From Dipteris shenzhenensis (taxonomy: Eukaryota > Polypodiophyta > Polypodiopsida > Gleicheniales), in the NCBI GenBank assembly GCA_047967505.1, contig CM106540.1: 64,000 bases of DNA; one strand, 5' to 3'. Of this stretch, positions 11,691 to 22,002 are shown in pieces. Numbering within the stretch: the stretch's first letter is position 1; every line of letters starts with the position of its first letter. The position numbers and the translations under genes are program-made. The notes below the pieces were generated by a model. The model saw nothing but the letters and a program-made list of their open reading frames with translations. It ran no database searches and had not been told where the DNA came from.

Positions 11691-12361
11691 GCAACAAGCT
11701 TGACAATAAAAAGAAGAATGATACACCTGATGATGATGATGATGAATCTTCTTCCAATGGGAGCAAGAAGGAAAATAAATGCTTCTACTACGACTAGCCA
11801 GGACACTTTGTGAAGGACAGCCGGAAGAAAAAGGGTGACTAGAAGGAATTGTCGTCCAATCAAGAATCAGAAGAGTCAAAACCGGCAGCAAATGCGGTAA
11901 TCACTGAGAAGCTTTTCTTGGTAACAACTCCAAGTATTGCTAAGGTAAAGTATGCAAATCTTGGTATTCTGGTTTGTATGTCTGACATTGAAAGACGATC
12001 TCGAGAGGAATCAACAACCTTTGTGAAGGTGAAGGACAACAGAGAGAAGAAAAAGGATTCAAGTATGGCTGTCACAAATTCAGCTCCTCATGCACATGAT
12101 GTGATGCTTCAGCCAACTTAGTGGAAGAAGACTATGCATTTTTTACTTGCATTTTCTGATTTACGGTGGCTGCTCCGAATTACAGCCACATCTGAGGATG
12201 ACTCTTATGCTTTTCTGACTTGCAATTATGATCCTTCAATGTCAATGAGACATTGAATAAATGGTACTCTGACAATGGTGCCACCAAACATATCACTTCC
12301 AAGAAGTGTATGTTTGATTCTCTGCATCCATCACCCGCTGGAAAAAGGGTGTCTTGTGCAA

Positions 12362-12770
12362 ATACACAAATCGTACTTGGGGACATCCCCTCCCTGTTTA
12401 GAGTCGGAGCCCGACCGACGGGGGTCAAAGTAGCCCTAGTTAGACACAGAGCTACGACAAAGAGGCGTGCCAAGACTGCACCTTTAGGTGGCTGACAGCA
12501 CTCTGTTGCCAATTTCATGCCCCCATTGCCTCATCCACCCTGATGTCCTGCTGTTACTGCTGATGATGATGATGATGAGATTGATATATAGTCGACCATC
12601 GACATGACTTAGGACTTAGTACTACCATTCTGCATTTTTTGCATTTTGCATTGGTGTGGATGCTTGTTCAGTAGCTCCACTACCACAGCTCGTTTGTACC
12701 AGGTTTTTCACAGTCTCACAGACCCATCGGTCTTCCAAAGACTTTGATAAAATTTCTTTCTTTCTTTCTC
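12362..12770 (+). repeat. Hairpin/TC-tail repeat, copy b, inside Copia
   Basis: Body from about 12,362 (ACTTGGGGACATCCCC..) through a short (GAT)n, then GTGTGGATGCTTG..TAGCTCCAC.., ACAGACCCATCGGTCTTCCAAAGAC and a (TTTC)n tail ending about 12,770. The Copia coding sequence resumes immediately after. Same layout as copy a with its upstream region. Confidence 0.75.
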
Positions 12771-12777
12771 CCACTAT

Positions 12778-13404
12778 TGCAGAATACAGAGTTATGGAAT
12801 GCTAGATATGGGCATATGAGTTATGGCAGCTTGACGACTCTTAAAAAAAATTCTATGGTTGATGCTTTGCCTCCCTTGGAGTCACCTCCCCCTCATGCAT
12901 GTGAAGGGTACCTACTTGGGAAGATGCACAGGTTTCCCTTCAAGAAGGATGGTGCAGTACCAGCTCTTTGGAAATTCCTACTCATTCATAGTGATGTTTG
13001 TGGTCCCATAAGGACTCGTGGATTTGGTGGTTATCTCTATTATGTCACCTTTATTGATGACAACTCAAACTACAATTGGGTCTATGGTTTTTTTTTTAAA
13101 TCAGATGTGTTTAAGCATTTTCGACAGTTTGCGGCAAAGGTTGAGAATGAAATAGGACTCACGGCTCAGATTCCACGCACAGATACAGGGGGGGAGTATA
13201 TGTCTCATGAATTTGAGGCTTATTTAAAAGAAAAATGTATCACACATCAGTTTACAATGAGGCTTACCCCTCAGCAAAATGGCAACTGAGCGGAAGAATA
13301 GAACTCTTATGGAGATGGATACATGCATGCTCACAAGCAATCACAGGTTTTGGCTTGAAGGTCTCATGTGTGCCAACTATGTTTTGAATCGGGCACCAAT
13401 GTAT
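12778..13404 (+). pseudogene. Copia GAG-pre-integrase and integrase fragment
   Basis: ELWNARYGHMSYGSLTTL, then the zinc-finger-like end (HACEGYLLGKMHRFPFKK), then the integrase core HSDVCGPIRTRGFGGYLYYV..DTGGEYMSHEF..LTPQQNG. After 13,288 a stop follows the QNGN motif and the frame shifts for ERKNRTLMEM and CANYVLNRAPM, where it runs into an LTR fragment. Confidence 0.9.
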
Positions 13405-13600
13405 GGTCAATAAGTAGGTTAGGGGCACTTTTTCCTCATTTTTTCCTCTAACCACAGTTAGGATCCCTAACTACGGTTAGTGGATAGGATAAGGTTTTGT
13501 CACTTAGACAAAACCTTCTCCTTTGTATGTTCTTTCTATCCCTTACTCAATACATTGTGTGGCTTTCTCTCCATCTCTTGCTTTCCTTCACCTAGATGCT
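13395..13600 (+). mobile_element. Copia LTR fragment
   Basis: Matches the LTRs at 35,804 and 62,980 (GGTTAGGGGCACTTTT, CCACAGTTAG..CTAACTACGGTTAG, and the perfect inverted repeat AAGGTTTTGTC-ACTTA-GACAAAACCTT). It is fused to integrase at the shared bases CACCAATG, as a microhomology junction would be. Confidence 0.82.
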
Positions 13601-14840
13601 CCTTTCTTATGCCTAGCACACAAAAATATTTATTGGTTCAATAGAAAGACAATCTACAGCAAGAGTACATTCAGAGAGCATGGAGATCCCATCACTGCTG
13701 CGAGGCATTTAACAAAGAGCATTTCCGCCTTCTAAGTGAGGATGGCTTCATTTGCGCATCGAGATACCCACTCTCACACGCAATGAGGTGGCGATGGAGC
13801 AGCATGTACTAAGGAGGTGCCCCGAACACAATGAGTGGATGCGGTAGATATGAGATCCTGAGCTCACCTCCTAGGGAAGTCAGAATAGCAATAGATTGGC
13901 TACAAGCTCCCATCCTCTTTGGAGTACCCTAATTGCAATGTCACACTGTTAGGTACCTCATGGCTCCCATGAGTCCACCCTACAAAGCCAAGCAAAGGAC
14001 GACATAGCATGTCTCTGCCACATACCAAAGACACCAAATGATCTGGAGCAAGCTTATTGGTCAGATAGCTCTAGCTGAGTTTGGCACATCTCCCCTACAG
14101 CTTGAAACAACATTCATCACATAGCTCTATCAAGTCACGAATTATGGTTCCTTGAACTCAGGCCGACGTAGGCTACCATGCTTGGCCTATCTGATTCCAT
14201 GACATTAGCAATTGAGGATGATTAGAGGTGTTGGTATGCATATATACACAAATGGTTAGAGGGTCTCGGGCTCCAGATTTACCCCCTTTTAGTACAATAT
14301 TGAGGCCCCCTCTATTCCACTCACCTACCATGAGGCTAACCAGTTATCAAAGAGGATCTCTTACACCTACACACATTTAGGACCTGGTTAGCCCAAACGA
14401 GCTTCCAGTGATGCTCAGTTTTTATAGGACCATTGCTTATGGATACCAAAGGAGGGCTTCATCAACCCGCCAGGCTATACATGGACCCCTCTCCCATTCT
14501 TTAAGGATATCAATCTGGCAACTACATGTCTCATCGCACCGACATATAGGGTGATGGCTGAGGGCATAACTAAACGGGGTCGCACCTCCACTCTATGTGA
14601 TCAACAAGAGATTGAGTTAGAGGAGCACTTTGCCTTCAGATGCCCTATTACTACTAGATTCAAGGTCGTTACCATTGTCTCTTCAAGGATGGATTCAGAC
14701 CCCTCTCCCGGCTCCTATCTTACTGGATCAAAGATGCTTGGCGATTTTCATTCACAAGGCAGTCCCCAACACAGAGGCCATGTTCTCAGGGCAAACAGAC
14801 AAGATGTAGAACATGTTCTATGTTTGTGTTCCACTTCTCT
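13601..14840. other. Intron sequence, nothing recognised
   Basis: Only short interrupted frames. The 14,551-14,877 frame (MMAEGITKRGRTSTL..) shows no family I know. Possibly a very old transposon remnant. Confidence 0.4.
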
Positions 14841-14938
14841 TGGGTGTAGACTCCCACTTAGAGGCTCCACCCATTGAACTCATTGTATTTGGCTTTTTTC
14901 AGTCTCATCGACCCTTTGGTCTTTCAAAGACTATTAAT

Positions 14939-15011
<73 letters not shown>
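14841..15011 (+). repeat. Hairpin/TC-tail repeat, copy c
   Basis: GGGTGTAGACTCCC..AGGCTCCACCC..TCATTGTATT, hairpin GACC-CTTT-GGTC, TTTCAAAGACTATTAATAAA, then a (CT)n tail of about 70 bp. Copy d begins about 110 bp further on. Confidence 0.88.
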
Positions 15012-15120
15012 GGGTTGACGCCGGGCCAGCTCCCATCCTCTCCATGACCTTGGAGAGTTCTCTCCCTATGTATAAATGCCGTTATGATCATAATAATGGG
15101 GGTTTTCTTTTGTATTCGTC

Positions 15121-15239
15121 GTGGGTGTTGACACCCGCTTAGTGGCTCCACCCCTCAGCTCATTGTATTGGTCTCTTTTAGTCTCATAGACCCTTTGGTC
15201 TTCCGAAGACTTCTAATAATCTCTCTCTCTCTCTCTCTC
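15121..15239 (+). repeat. Hairpin/TC-tail repeat, copy d
   Basis: GTGGGTGTTGACACCCGCTT, GTGGCTCCACCCCTCAGCTC, hairpin AGACC-CTTT-GGTCT, CCGAAGACTTCTAATAA, then (TC)n. Confidence 0.88.
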
Positions 15240-15400
15240 AATGGGACCCTATCAGATCCACACACAGCGCGCACTATGCATGATCGACACAAGGCAGGAC
15301 AATCCATGATAGGAGCTACTTCCGACATATGGAGCCAGTTTTTCCCCTTCATGTTGTTCCTCATCTCGTATCATCCGTAGTTTCTTGAGTCCTCTCTAGT

Positions 15401-15507
15401 TCCACCCATGGGGGTTGCAGTCTTATATTGATTTCAGTTTTCTTTAGTCTCATAGGCTATTTTTGCCTTCTGCAAATGGTGATGAACCTACCTTTCTTTT
15501 TTCTCAC
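15401..15507 (+). repeat. Hairpin/TC-tail repeat, copy e (diverged)
   Basis: TTTAGTCTCATAGGCTATTTTTGCCTTCTG: the hairpin is AGGC/GCCT instead of AGACC/GGTCT, and the tail is a degraded CCTTTC. Confidence 0.65.
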
Positions 15508-15586
15508 AAAGAAATAAAAGGTTACATGTTAAATCAAAACCCTCCGGATGATTACTGACATATCATACATTGTGTGAACATCTTAC

Positions 15587-15914
15587 CTCTACAATAATAG
15601 GAGATCGTAAAGAAATAGAAGCTTGAGCCTCCGTTTTGAGAGCATCACCAATTCCAGGCTGCAAATAAGATGCCTCCCTCAAAATATTCCCACAGAATGA
15701 AACAATCCGTTGCTCTGCAGCCTTTCTACCCTCCTGCTCCTCCCCATTGCACACACTTCCAGCATCATTAGAATCCTCCTTAGCAAGAGAATGAGGCACA
15801 TTGCTTGATTCCTTTTGCATGGAAATAGGTCTGAGTTCTCGCAGTGTTTTATTGAGGACTGCCAAGTACATCCTTGTTCCTTCAGTCTCCTGTCTCAACA
15901 AATTATGCGGAGGC
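15587..15914 (-). CDS. BIG5: BIG5 visible exon 23
   Basis: 328 bp: PPHNLLRQETEGTRMYLAVL, ..EQRIVSFCGNILREAS.., ending ISLRSPIIVE. It corresponds to 'PPLNLLRQELEGT..YLD.L' and 'RSPVIVK'. An identical acceptor sequence lies 51 bp upstream (exon start at 15,965), produced by a tandem duplication; its use would add 17 in-frame residues. Confidence 0.93.
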
Positions 15915-16011
15915 CTAACAATAACATTGCACACAGTAAATATACTTGTCAAGTTTTGTGGAGGCCTAACAATACCATTCCACACAGTAAATATACTTGT
16001 CAAGTTTTGAA
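15910..16011 (-). repeat. 51-bp tandem duplication of a splice acceptor
   Basis: Two adjacent 51-bp units (15,910-15,960 and 15,961-16,011) differ at only a few positions. Each carries the same 3' splice signal, TTGTTAG followed by GCCTCC, for BIG5 visible exon 23. 51 bp is 17 codons and the upstream unit has no stop in the exon frame. Confidence 0.95.
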
Positions 16012-16044
16012 GACCTGAGCATACAGAACCAGCATTGAGCATAC

Positions 16045-16181
16045 CTGTCACTAGCAAACTGCTCAATACGTATTTGCAAGTTCTTGTAACTGTTGTATGA
16101 AGCAGCAAAATCCACCATGGAACATAGAACATCCATGATAAGGATCTTCTCAGTAGGATGCAGACGTTTCCAGTGTCTTCT
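16045..16181 (-). CDS. BIG5: BIG5 visible exon 22
   Basis: 137 bp in the frame RRHWKRLHPTEKILIMDVLC then SMVDFAASYNSYKNLQIRIE, matching '..YW..L....KI.IMDIL.S...FA.SYNSY.NLR.R'. Acceptor TTACAG, donor GTATGC. An overlapping frame is open over the same bases but carries no family similarity. Confidence 0.92.
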
Positions 16182-19100
16182 CTGTAAACAGTAATGTATT
16201 TCCTATAAGTTTCCATATTTTAAATAAAATATTGCCTCCTTCCAACTCATATTGTCTAATCAAGTCTACCTTGAACAACATGAACTTTATAAGGGTAAAT
16301 TGCCTAGTATTAAACTGTGTGTTTCCTTCTAATTATTCACAATAACACCTTGATCGGGAACAAACTCTCACCGATGATGATAGACACTTCGACATCATTT
16401 ACAGTATACTACAAAGGAGAAAGAATTGAAGGGACATGTTTGTGGCGCACAATCCTTCTAGACACATCATGAAATCAATATTACATACCTCGTCGTCATA
16501 TAAGTCTTAGAAAAACTCACCTTTCTACATGTCTAAATCAGTCCATAAGGTAAATAGCAACATAAAGCAAACTTGCTTTCAAAATCTATGATAAATTTCT
16601 CAAATTTTATTAAATCTGCACATACTAACATACTTCCTTTGGTAAACTCAGTTTCCCTCAGTTCTCACCATCAACAGAAAAGTCCCAAAATTCTTTCACA
16701 TGTGCAGTGGGTCACATCAAGATCGATTTTTTATCTGCAGTATATCAGGAAGAGTTGTGCAACAATGCTACATGTAGTGATACTGATTTCACATATTAAA
16801 CTTGTCCCCTTTTTGAAGTACATGAGCATACTCTGTGATGTTGTTAGAACTGATGTGGATACAATAATTGATTCTTGGAACAATCTGGCCTTTTACTGCA
16901 CAATTGAGTTGAAATGCAAGTACAGATTCAAAACTAGAGCCAATATAATTATAGAGCATGGTCTAATTTGCTTGAAACAGAAAAGACAAAAATGCCACCG
17001 AAACATCGGCATGGTGTGAAACTCGCAGAGCTTCTGAATCTTGTTTGGTTTTGATGCTTGCAGATTTATAACTTCTATTCTCTATTCATACTTTCCATAA
17101 AGTAGAAGCTCCCATAGTTTCTACACAAGGAAAGATGAAGATCCAAGGAGCTGTCTAATAAAGGGTTGCAGAATAATGATTACAGAACTGTTACTCCAGT
17201 AGAATCATGACAGTAAATTAAAAAGAAAGTGATAGTGAGCTTTTGACCTCTCTGTCTCTCCCTTCCCCTCCATCCCTCTCTCCCACAGCCCGCCCCTTAC
17301 CTGCCTCTGGCCCTCCTGCTCCCACATCTGCACCACGTAAAAACAAAGGATAACCAATCAATGTTCACAAGACTAATTCTCGATGATGAGGAAATACACA
17401 AATAATGTGTCTCTTCTGAAGCCCTCAATGTGAGGCTCTTATGGATAACAAGGGGCACAAAAAATGCCTTCAAATGGCAAGGCTATTAGGTTCTTACTAC
17501 CAGTCAATACAGAAGGGATACCCTTAGTAGGTATTATGGTGACCTTGCTTGCTTTGTTCTCAGCTGGAAAAACAGCCTACAGAGGTCAAAAACAGATTTC
17601 CACTCAAATCCATGATGGGAAAAAACGTGGTTCTATGACGGGTATATTTCTGTCCTTGAATTCCTGCAGCTATGGCTTCTTTGTGAGCCTTACTGTGGAT
17701 AACCTGAGTCTGCTACAGGTACCTTATATACTTTCAATTTGCTTTCTTTTCTTTGTTTGAAGGTTGAGCTCCATTGACCCACATCCCTATCTGCTATTGC
17801 AGGTGTTCGATGCTAATTGTATTACAAATCTTGAACCATGTCACCTTGTTTGTTAGATGTAGCCAATTCCCCATCAAATTTACATAAAAATCCTTAGCTT
17901 TTGAAGCTCTGACCAATTGCCACAGCTTCCACAACCTTTCCCCCAACATCCTTGGAGTAAATTAGGCCCTCTCTCCTCTTCTTGCCTTATCTACTCTTCT
18001 GGCCTTCTCTTTGGTAAATTTCTGTTAGCTGCAGCTGCTCGTCTCCAGCTGGTAGCCCCTTTTGGGGCCCTTCTGCATATACCAGAAGAGGCCTGGTTTT
18101 TCTTTCTTCTCTTTTGTGGCGGTTCAGTTGTTGCTTGCTCAGTTGATGCAGCAGTCCTGGCACCCAGGTTCTTCATTCTGCTAGCCGCCAACGCACACAA
18201 CTTTCAACAAGTCTTTGTTGCTATGTCTGCTCAGAGGTATTCCTAGGTTTTCCAAGGATGACTATAATGAAACAAAATAGGGGAGGCTCACCAGACTGAT
18301 GCCCTACCACAACACACAATATATTGCTGCAATGGCTGGAAAGAATGAAAGCATACACCTGGGAATGCAGCAACTCCTGCAAAATGAAACGTATACATAG
18401 ACAACCCTAATTGAGGAGGTGAGGAGGTGTGGGGGAGAAGCCTTCTAGTGGCTTCTTACAGAAGCCCATGCTTCAGCTCCATCCTATACGGCACACTGAC
18501 ACAGTGTACCCAATCATAATGCGTCAAATACATGCACCAGATGCAATGCTTGCATCTGTTGGCTACCCTAGAGTGTGTGACGGTGTGCATGCAATGCCTG
18601 TGTCACACATGGCGAAGCCATCCATATGAGGTAGACCAGAAAGATAGTTCCATGTGGCACTCATCCCCTTCATCCATGTTGGATGTATGTGGGGGCTTGC
18701 CACATCCTGTGGCCCCTTAAAATCTCTAAAATCTCTAAATATTGACCATGATATAACACCACGTGTGGCCTGCCTAAGATCTAAGGTCTACACCTACACA
18801 CTCTTTTTTACCTTTAATTAATCCTTACCCAAAATCACCCCGCTTTTCCAACAAAAGGCATAAGTAAAAGAAGAGAAAAAAGGATGGTCACATCAAGCGT
18901 TTCAACTCCAAAATAAATGAAAGTGCAAAGCTACCCAGTCGTCCTCCCCTTTGGACTGAGTTCAAAGGGCATCTGCCAAATAACAAAATGTAAAACCAAA
19001 ATACCATCCACCTGTAAACACTTGTATAAAAAGCATAACGCATAAGATGGTAAATATACGTAAGGATTGAGTTGTTTATCTGTTGTTCAACTAATATAAT

Positions 19101-19231
19101 ATTTATAAGAATTTTTTAAGAACTTTCCAAGTTCATACCACATACATCAGATAATAGCAGAGTCCCAGGTGGGGCAGAGAAAGGCTCGAACCACAAGCAG
19201 CAGCATAAAATCTAGGCCAAATATCACTTAC
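16182..19231. other. Intron sequence, nothing recognised
   Basis: About 3 kb between BIG5 visible exons 22 and 21. It has a TC-rich patch near 17,250-17,290 and a GC-richer open frame at 17,917-18,246 without recognisable domains. Confidence 0.45.
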
Positions 19232-19351
19232 TTGAAGGCTGTCGAGAACCTTGAGAAACAACAGCTGTGCGAGGCATTTGCTCCTTACACGTGGTGGAAT
19301 AACTATTTCTTGTTGTCCAGCTGGAGGATCAAGATCTCCACTATCAGCACT
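19232..19351 (-). CDS. BIG5: BIG5 visible exon 21
   Basis: 120 bp, 40 codons: SADSGDLDPPAGQQEIVIPP then RVRSKCLAQLLFLKVLDSLQ, the family's 'VR.KC..QLLLL.AI.SIQ'. Acceptor CACAG, donor GTAAGT, phase 0. Confidence 0.92.
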
Positions 19352-19446
19352 CTGTGTAAAGCATCCCCAATAATCACATGACTTGTTCAAAGGCACTCTT
19401 TTTTTTTCTAATGTGATAACTGAGCTGGAAACAAAAATGCAGTCAC

Positions 19447-19601
19447 CTGTTCAAGGAAAGACAGTGCAGGAGGCTCAGTAGGCTCTCCCTTTCCTTCGAA
19501 GGTTGAGTTCTTTAATAGGAATACATCCATTACAGTCCGCCCAAAAGACTGACTTTTAAACAAACCTCTACTCGATGCCTTTCCTTCCTCAGAAGCAGTC
19601 G
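19447..19601 (-). CDS. BIG5: BIG5 visible exon 20 (linker)
   Basis: Encodes ASSRGLFKSQSFGRTVMDVF then LLKNST..EPPALSFLEQ. 'LQRSQTFGQR.M.N.FLRN' is the corresponding Arabidopsis segment. The end at donor GTGACT is firm. The start (TGTAG acceptor before 19,601, or TGAG before about 19,588) is unresolved. Confidence 0.8.
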
Positions 19602-19707
19602 CTACAGGCAAAATCAAGGGAGGGGCCAAAATAAATTTCTTCATATGTGAGAAAAATTATCATTTAAAGGAAAAATCTCATCAGCAGGGCACCATTTATA
19701 TACTCAC

Positions 19708-20064
19708 TATTGAACCAATACTTGAGGGGAATTCACAACGTTGCAACCATGAGATGGCATACCTTCTATCTCACTAGGACTACGCCTTTCTTGCATCCTT
19801 GGATCCCAGCGCTCAAACCCCTGAAGCTGTTTTACAGCATCCCTGTTTGTGATACTATCATCTAGTGGCCCAGCAAGTGTGCTTCCCTTCTCATAATTAT
19901 GAAATCCTTCTGCATCAAGCATCATCCCATCACAGGTACTTTCTGAAGATGCTCGATTGACTTCGTAACTAAAAGTGGAAAGCTCTCTAGAGTAATCAAG
20001 GCTATAATTTGCAAAGTTAGTTGAATGAAAAAGCTCGACAGGCTGTGTTGTGTAGCACGCATCT
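19708..20064 (-). CDS. BIG5: BIG5 visible exon 19 (variable linker)
   Basis: Begins (R)DACYTTQPVELF, the family's 'DASYTTQPLELL', followed by a poorly conserved Ser/Asp-rich linker. The 3' limit is unsure. The best donor (GTGAGT, after 19,708) leaves phase 2, while a weaker GTATTG donor after 19,722 leaves phase 0. See the finding on this junction. Confidence 0.85.
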
Positions 20065-20184
20065 CTGCATTCAACCAAAGTTTTGTAAGGAAGCGAGCAA
20101 GAATACCATACTGCTATTCCAACCAAAAAGCAAGAAAAATGTGGGAGTATAAGTCAAACTGCCGCTCAGATCTTACAAAATCAC

Positions 20185-20351
20185 CTCAAACTTTCTAGAA
20201 TAGTGGCCCAATCCTTCTTATCAAAGTGGTGACCTCCCACATCCATGAGATGTGTGAGAGCCCCTATAGAGATGGAGGTAAACGCTTGGTCTGGTTGTGT
20301 TGCACAGTCAAGCAATAAGCTCAACAAGGAAGGCAACATGAAAGAAACTTC
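20185..20351 (-). CDS. BIG5: BIG5 visible exon 18
   Basis: 167 bp: EVSFMLPSLLSLLLDCATQP, TSISIGALTHLMDVGGHHFD, ending ATILESLR. Acceptor TTACAG, donor GTGATT, phase 2 at the end. Confidence 0.95.
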
Positions 20352-20557
20352 CTGTAAATAAACAAGATGAAAATTTAGTCTCAAAATCACTGATGCATTG
20401 TGTGCGCGCCGTGACCTAGATGATTGACAGATATCGTTAAACAATATCATCTCTCCACATTCTTGCAGAACAAGGAATGTACAAGACTTAGCAAACTACT
20501 CCCAACTAAACCCAAAAAACTTTAAAAAATAAAAGAAATCACCAGACATGTTTGCTT

Positions 20558-20560
20558 GCC
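20558..20560 (-). other. GC donor splice site of a GC-AG intron
   Basis: The exon 17/intron junction reads ACAAG|GCAAGC on the minus strand, the standard form of the rare GC donor. Protein continuity (FYK then EVSFMLP) fixes the junction. Confidence 0.88.
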
Positions 20561-20922
20561 TTGTAGAAGGTACTGAACAGATTACAAAGGAGCTGTAGGG
20601 AATGTATACATGTCTCGTGTAGCCAAACATCCACAGAAGCTGAATCTTGCACATTCTTTCCTGCATCTCTGATATAATTCAAAATTGGGAAGAGAACATC
20701 ATGGAATATGGTCTCCCAAAAGGATGGTGAGAATTTTGAACCCCTTTCTTTCAAAAGATCAAAGAGGACCTCCAAAGCACAGTTCCTAACTTCTGTTCGA
20801 GGATCAGATGTAAGTTCGGACAGACCAAGCAACATAGAAAACCAGTAATGTTCCACTAAATCAAAGTTTTCTCCAGCAACCTCAGTCTGAATAGGCTTAA
20901 AGGTTCCACCTGGAATAAGGCC
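20560..20922 (-). CDS. BIG5: BIG5 visible exon 17
   Basis: 363 bp, 121 codons: [60 protein letters not shown] and ending CNLFSTFYK. The acceptor is TGTAAG. The donor reads AAG|GCAAGC, so this is a GC-AG intron; the next exon begins EVSFMLP, exactly the family continuation of FYK. Confidence 0.95.
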
Positions 20923-20972
20923 CTTACATAACATGAAAAGAAGGCATACAAAGGTTCAATTCTTGTAAACAA

Positions 20973-21052
20973 TTACTCTCTCTCTCTCTCTCTCTCATAG
21001 ACCCATCGGTCTTCCAAAGACTTTAATAAACTTTCTTTATTTATTTCTCTCA
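20973..21052 (+). repeat. Hairpin/TC-tail repeat, copy f
   Basis: Begins within a (CT)n run and reads CATAGACCCATCGGTCTTCC AAAGACTTTAATAAAC, then TTTCTTTATTTATTTCTCTC. Truncated at its 5' side inside the microsatellite. Confidence 0.85.
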
Positions 21053-21309
21053 TACCAGAAGATGCATGTCAAATTAGGGGAATAATGATGCAGAAAATGT
21101 TACAGAAAAAAAATTGCAGTTCTACAAACAAGAAATGGACAGCTACAGAATGCAGAAATACCTTGAGGCAGACATATCAATATTTAATATACATCTGCAA
21201 AATCAGAACCAGTCCACGTAATCTCGAGGTAGAAAGGGGCAGGTGGGCAAGCCCTAGGTTCCCCAGAGAAGAAAGGCCCTGCAAAATCTGCCCCATAGGG
21301 GAGGTAGAA

Positions 21310-21715
21310 CTCCTAAGATGGACAGCAGGAGGAGAGGGGGAGGAGTGAAGAGGAGAGAGGGAGGGGAGGAGAGAAGGAGGGGGGGAGAGGAGGAGAGGGA
21401 AGGGGGGGGGAGGGGGGAGGTACCAGCAGCAGCACCAGGGGGGGGGGGGGGGCGGGAGCAGCAGCGGGGGGGAGCGTAGGCAGCAGCAGGGGGGGGCAGC
21501 GCAGGCAGCAGCGGGTGGGGAGCAGTGCAGGCAGCAGCGCCGGGGGGGTAGCGCAGCAGCAGCGCAGGGGGGGGGGGGGTAGCGCAGCAGCAGCACAGGG
21601 GGGAAGGGGAGGGGAGGAGAGGGGAAGGGAAGGGGCAGCGGGAAGGGAGGGAGGAGACAGCAAGGAGGGGAGTCGAGGGGAGGGCAGCAGGAGGAGCGGG
21701 GAGCAGCAGCAGTGA
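21310..21715. repeat. G-rich low-complexity block
   Basis: Runs of 7-12 G alternate with AGCAGCAGC and GGAGGAG units. C-rich on the minus strand, so it may be a detached LINE-B-type leader in opposite orientation. The long Pro/Ala frames on the minus strand are composition artefacts. Confidence 0.8.
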
Positions 21716-22002
21716 TGTTCATCCTGATTTCATTAGTCAAGTCTTTGAATATGGCATGTCATCTTGTGGCTTACCTCCCTTGCTGCCCTCCCTCTCCCCC
21801 CTTCCAGCTCCCCCCTTCTTCAACCTCCCACCTCCTTCAACCTACCCCCTTCTTCTTCTGACTTGCTCTCTCTCCTCTCCCCCTCCTTCCTTCACCCTCT
21901 CCCTTTAGGTGTACCCCCATTTTTTGGGGGTCTCTTGGGCATTAGAAAAGCAGACGGAGTTTTTTGTGTGTTTGAGTCGGCCTTCCCCACCTCAATTGAC
22001 GA

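Larger units (their letters stand above)
11213..13404 (+). mobile_element. Copia retrotransposon remnant
   Basis: Gag (11,334-11,600: LETKLYSMYIDEGDSIQGHI..LLGMLPRSYEWFV), a damaged zinc knuckle (11,780-11,840), a protease entry piece (WYSDNGATKHITSKKCMF, 12,256 onward), then the GAG-pre-integrase and integrase from 12,780. About 95 residues between protease and pre-integrase are missing and replaced by the repeat at 12,362-12,770. No reverse transcriptase remains. Confidence 0.87.

Noticed and set aside
14551-14877. Possible transposase or plant mobile domain ORF
   Set aside because: Only short similarity impressions; surrounding frames are full of stops.
17917-18246. 109-residue ORF in the intron (and its antisense frame)
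   Set aside because: No family similarity, no supporting splice or promoter context.
21177-21740. Long Pro/Cys/Ala-rich ORFs on the minus strand
   Set aside because: Produced by the G/C-biased low-complexity block; no domain and several overlapping frames open at once.
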